Assembly: GCA_016872875.1 (NCBI GenBank)
Contig: VGYW01000080.1
Location: 1-24,867 of the forward strand
Direction of reading: 5' to 3'
Source of the DNA: Planctomycetota bacterium
Lineage (GTDB): Bacteria > Planctomycetota > PUPC01 > DSUN01
DNA length: 24,867 bases
The translations under genes were made by a program, and so were the position numbers. The notes under the pieces are model-generated. The model ran no database searches. It was not told the DNA's origin and was given only the letters and a program-made list of their open reading frames with translations. Below are positions 23,234 through 24,867 of the stretch, in pieces (the stretch's first letter is position 1; the number at the start of each line of letters is the position of its first letter).

Positions 23234-23343
23234 GCCAAAAACTAGATTTTTACGACCTGACCCCAAGGCTTCAGAACGCGCACGGCTGTGCCAGGCATCA
23301 GTAAAGCCAAAACTAGATTTTTACGACCTGACCCCAAGGCTTC
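23234..23343. repeat. Two direct copies of a 38-bp repeat
   Basis: Copies at 23234-23272 and 23305-23343 share ACTAGATTTTTACGACCTGA followed by CCCCAAGGCTTC. They are 71-72 bp apart, nearly identical, and A/T-richer than their surroundings. The stretch 23126-23389 holds these repeats and a promoter but no gene. Confidence 0.85.
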
Positions 23344-23389
23344 CAAGGCTTCACCAAGGCCGTGTGACCCCAAGGCCGCGAGGAGACGA

Positions 23390-24331
23390 TCACTCGAACC
23401 TCCCATCAACAAAGTTGGGGCTCACGGCCTGCAGCCTGATCGTGACTGGGTCCGTGACCCCTTCGTGCTTTGCGGCGACCTGCAAGTCGTAGAATGGCTG
23501 AAGATAACCGGACTTTTCTGGTGAACAGCAATAGTAGAGCGTCGCCTTGGTCACCTCCCCCCTTATGGGCGTGGTCTTCTCAACTTCGACTACTTCCCCT
23601 CCACCCTGGTTGGTTCTCGCGACTGCTTCCTCAAGGCTCATGACCGGATAATCCCCAATCGGCTGCAAGTCGCACCACTCGATCAATGCGCTGTGGAACG
23701 CACCACCTCGGGAGACGGTGATCTCTAGATAGCTCCCGCGGACTTCGTAGGGTAGCCCGGCAATTCGTCTTGCGAATGAGACGCTGTAACATGGCCTCCC
23801 CACAAGCTGACGAACCACCCGTACTGGTTGCGCGCCCTCATAGTGAAGACAATGGCGGGTCAGCCATGCCTGGGCAAGCCTTGTCGCCTCCTGCTCAGAA
23901 GGCTCTGGGCCCGCGGGGTCATGCTTCGCCTCCTCGCGGAACCTAGAGTTCGTGACCAATATGCGTCCCCTGTTGTGGTCGAATTCAACCATCATGCCGG
24001 AGCCATCCAACTTCACGAATGTCAGGGAACGGTCCTGACCATAGGTAACCTTGCCGGGGTTGGCATCGAATGCCACGTTAAAGAACGTCTTGATGAACAA
24101 AGGAGAAAAGCTAGGTGTCGCGACGCGGAAGACAGGCAGTCTGTCTCTGTATTGCGGCGCCTCGGCGAGCTTGGGTGAGCGCTGAACCCCAAACTCAACA
24201 GGCCGGAGCTCTGTGGTTCGGTCGGCTCGCCATCTTGGGATCCTCGGCAGGCGGCCATCAGTTGCGGCGCTGCCTGCCTCGCAGGAAAGGGAGCTTGAGA
24301 GCGCGATACACAAAGACGCAGTTGCACGCAA
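23390..24331 (-). CDS. Secreted protein with PepSY/YycI-like duplicated fold (313 aa)
   Basis: The TTG at 24331 is preceded by AGGAGG at 6 bases and starts a signal peptide (RATASLCIALSSSLSCEA). No ATG offers a comparable site. The C-terminal half alternates short strands with helices: YSVSFARRIAGLPYEVRGSYLEI, then an LEEAVARTNQGG helix, then TLYYCCSPEKSGYLQPFYDL. This resembles PepSY- or YycI/YycH-type domains, but identification is tentative and no catalytic residue is visible. It starts 16 bases after the DUF6345-like fragment and lies upstream of the LamG-fusion gene. Confidence 0.72.
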   Translation of the reverse strand: MRATASLCIALSSSLSCEAGSAATDGRLPRIPRWRADRTTELRPVEFGVQRSPKLAEAPQYRDRLPVFRVATPSFSPLFIKTFFNVAFDANPGKVTYGQDRSLTFVKLDGSGMMVEFDHNRGRILVTNSRFREEAKHDPAGPEPSEQEATRLAQAWLTRHCLHYEGAQPVRVVRQLVGRPCYSVSFARRIAGLPYEVRGSYLEITVSRGGAFHSALIEWCDLQPIGDYPVMSLEEAVARTNQGGGEVVEVEKTTPIRGEVTKATLYYCCSPEKSGYLQPFYDLQVAAKHEGVTDPVTIRLQAVSPNFVDGRFE

Positions 24332-24347
24332 GGCAATCCTCCTGTCT

Positions 24348-24692
24348 TTATTCCCCCATGCGGGCCCACTGGTAGAGGACCCGGAATTGATCCCCCGGCC
24401 CAGGGTCTCGGGAAAGAGCGATTGGCGAGAAGGGACCGTCGACGGTCCCTCGCAAGCTATCACCCTCGCAGTGGTCGGCCCCGAACACCCGTGCGATAGA
24501 CCAAGCGTTCCTGTTAATCCGCGGGTACTTTCGGCTCATTTCGATCCAGGCTTCACCTATGGTGTCTCCTTGCCGCAGCCGCTCCGCGAAGTACTGCCCC
24601 ATCCCAGGGCGTTGGTCCATCCTTGTCTTCCAACCGCAGACGACGTGCAACCCCTTCAAGCAGAGCCTCAGGTTTCGGTGCCTGACACCCAT
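24348..24692 (-). pseudogene. 5'-truncated DUF6345-like gene fragment
   Basis: The fragment encodes GLHVVCGWKTRMDQRPGMGQ, then FAERLRQGDTIGEAWIEMSR, resembling the C-terminal part of DUF6345 proteins, whose function is unknown. Full-length members are, as far as I know, much longer than these 114 residues. The only ATG (24692) lies inside a REP-like repeat (24677-24698), and reading frames upstream are not related, so the 5' part has been lost or displaced. The stop is 16 bases from the next gene's TTG, suggesting they were once co-transcribed. Confidence 0.55.
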
Positions 24693-24698
24693 AAGCCC
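24677..24698 (-). repeat. REP-like 22-bp repeat, right copy
   Basis: On the minus strand contains GGCTTATGGGTGTCAGGCAC. It is the inverted partner of 18965-18986. A related GGCGCCTGACACGCATGCC lies at 24830-24848. The end of the window (24699-24867) also holds a GTTAGGGC...GCCCTAAC inverted pair (24714-24721, 24805-24812) and no supported gene. Confidence 0.6.
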
Positions 24699-24867
24699 TT
24701 GCCTTTCAAGCTGTTAGGGCGGCGAAACGGCGGCGTCAGGGCGCCTTCTGGCGGTGGAGGTGCGCTGGCCTCCACGGCGAGCAAGAACCAGAGGCACGAC
24801 GCCTTGCCCTAACGGGGTAGGAGAGCAGTGGCGCCTGACACGCATGCCGAGATTATACACCAAGATC

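Noticed and set aside
24714..24812. Integron attC site from GTTAGGGC...GCCCTAAC
   Set aside because: attC sites read RYYYAAC first and GTTRRRY last on either strand; here the order is reversed, GTTAGGG does not fit GTTRRRY, and no integrase or cassette series is visible.

Overview
This is a GC-rich window of about 24.9 kb. It has no rRNA, tRNA or cas genes. Nearly every gene lies on the minus strand; the exception is a GH172-type gene at 17574-18845. Secreted multi-domain glycosidases (NPCBM, GH172/DUF2961, a heparinase-like fold), LamG repeats, a stand-alone NifU/NifS pair and a dense load of short palindromic interspersed repeats suggest a heterotrophic, polysaccharide-degrading member of the PVC group, most likely Planctomycetota. 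That placement is inferred from gene families and repeat style, not from a marker gene.

Layout on the minus strand, read left to right. 235-2847 is a GH36-like alpha-galactosidase with a C-terminal NPCBM module. 3021-3224 is an orphan HicB-like antitoxin. 3225-4231 has no gene and holds a 114-bp tandem repeat made of two different palindromes. 4232-5701 is a GH4 NAD/Mn-dependent alpha-galactosidase. 6000-8074 is nifU-nifS, translationally coupled, behind a good sigma-70 promoter. 8075-9053 has no gene and carries four regularly spaced palindromes (87-90 bp apart) bracketed by an inverted repeat. 17039 down to 9054 looks like one transcription unit from a near-consensus promoter: secreted transglutaminase-like protein, GNAT acetyltransferase, a 1500-aa TPR/CarboxypepD_reg/heparinase-like protein and a class II (tagatose/fructose-bisphosphate) aldolase. 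The galactosidases and aldolase fit galactoside breakdown; NifUS supplies Fe-S clusters.

17196-17484 is a large palindrome with 88-bp arms. To its right the GH172 gene has its own promoter, but its 3' end runs into a displaced copy of the 5' part of the LamG gene at 20099-23125. From about 18.95 kb to 24.7 kb the DNA is visibly lower in GC (except 21.9-23.1 kb). It is bracketed by inverted copies of a 22-bp REP-like sequence and carries four minus-strand coding segments: a 5'-truncated DUF6345-like fragment, a secreted PepSY/YycI-like protein, a LamG-fusion protein and a HEAT-like lipoprotein.

The strongest signals concern small mobile repeats. A 126-bp MITE-like element (9918-10043) is flanked by an 8-bp duplication; removing it in silico restores a tight operon junction in which the upstream gene stops three bases before the aldolase start. 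A second, 38-bp element sits inside the same gene with a 7-bp duplication and adds exactly 15 codons in frame. Other related repeats are also tolerated in frame in that gene.
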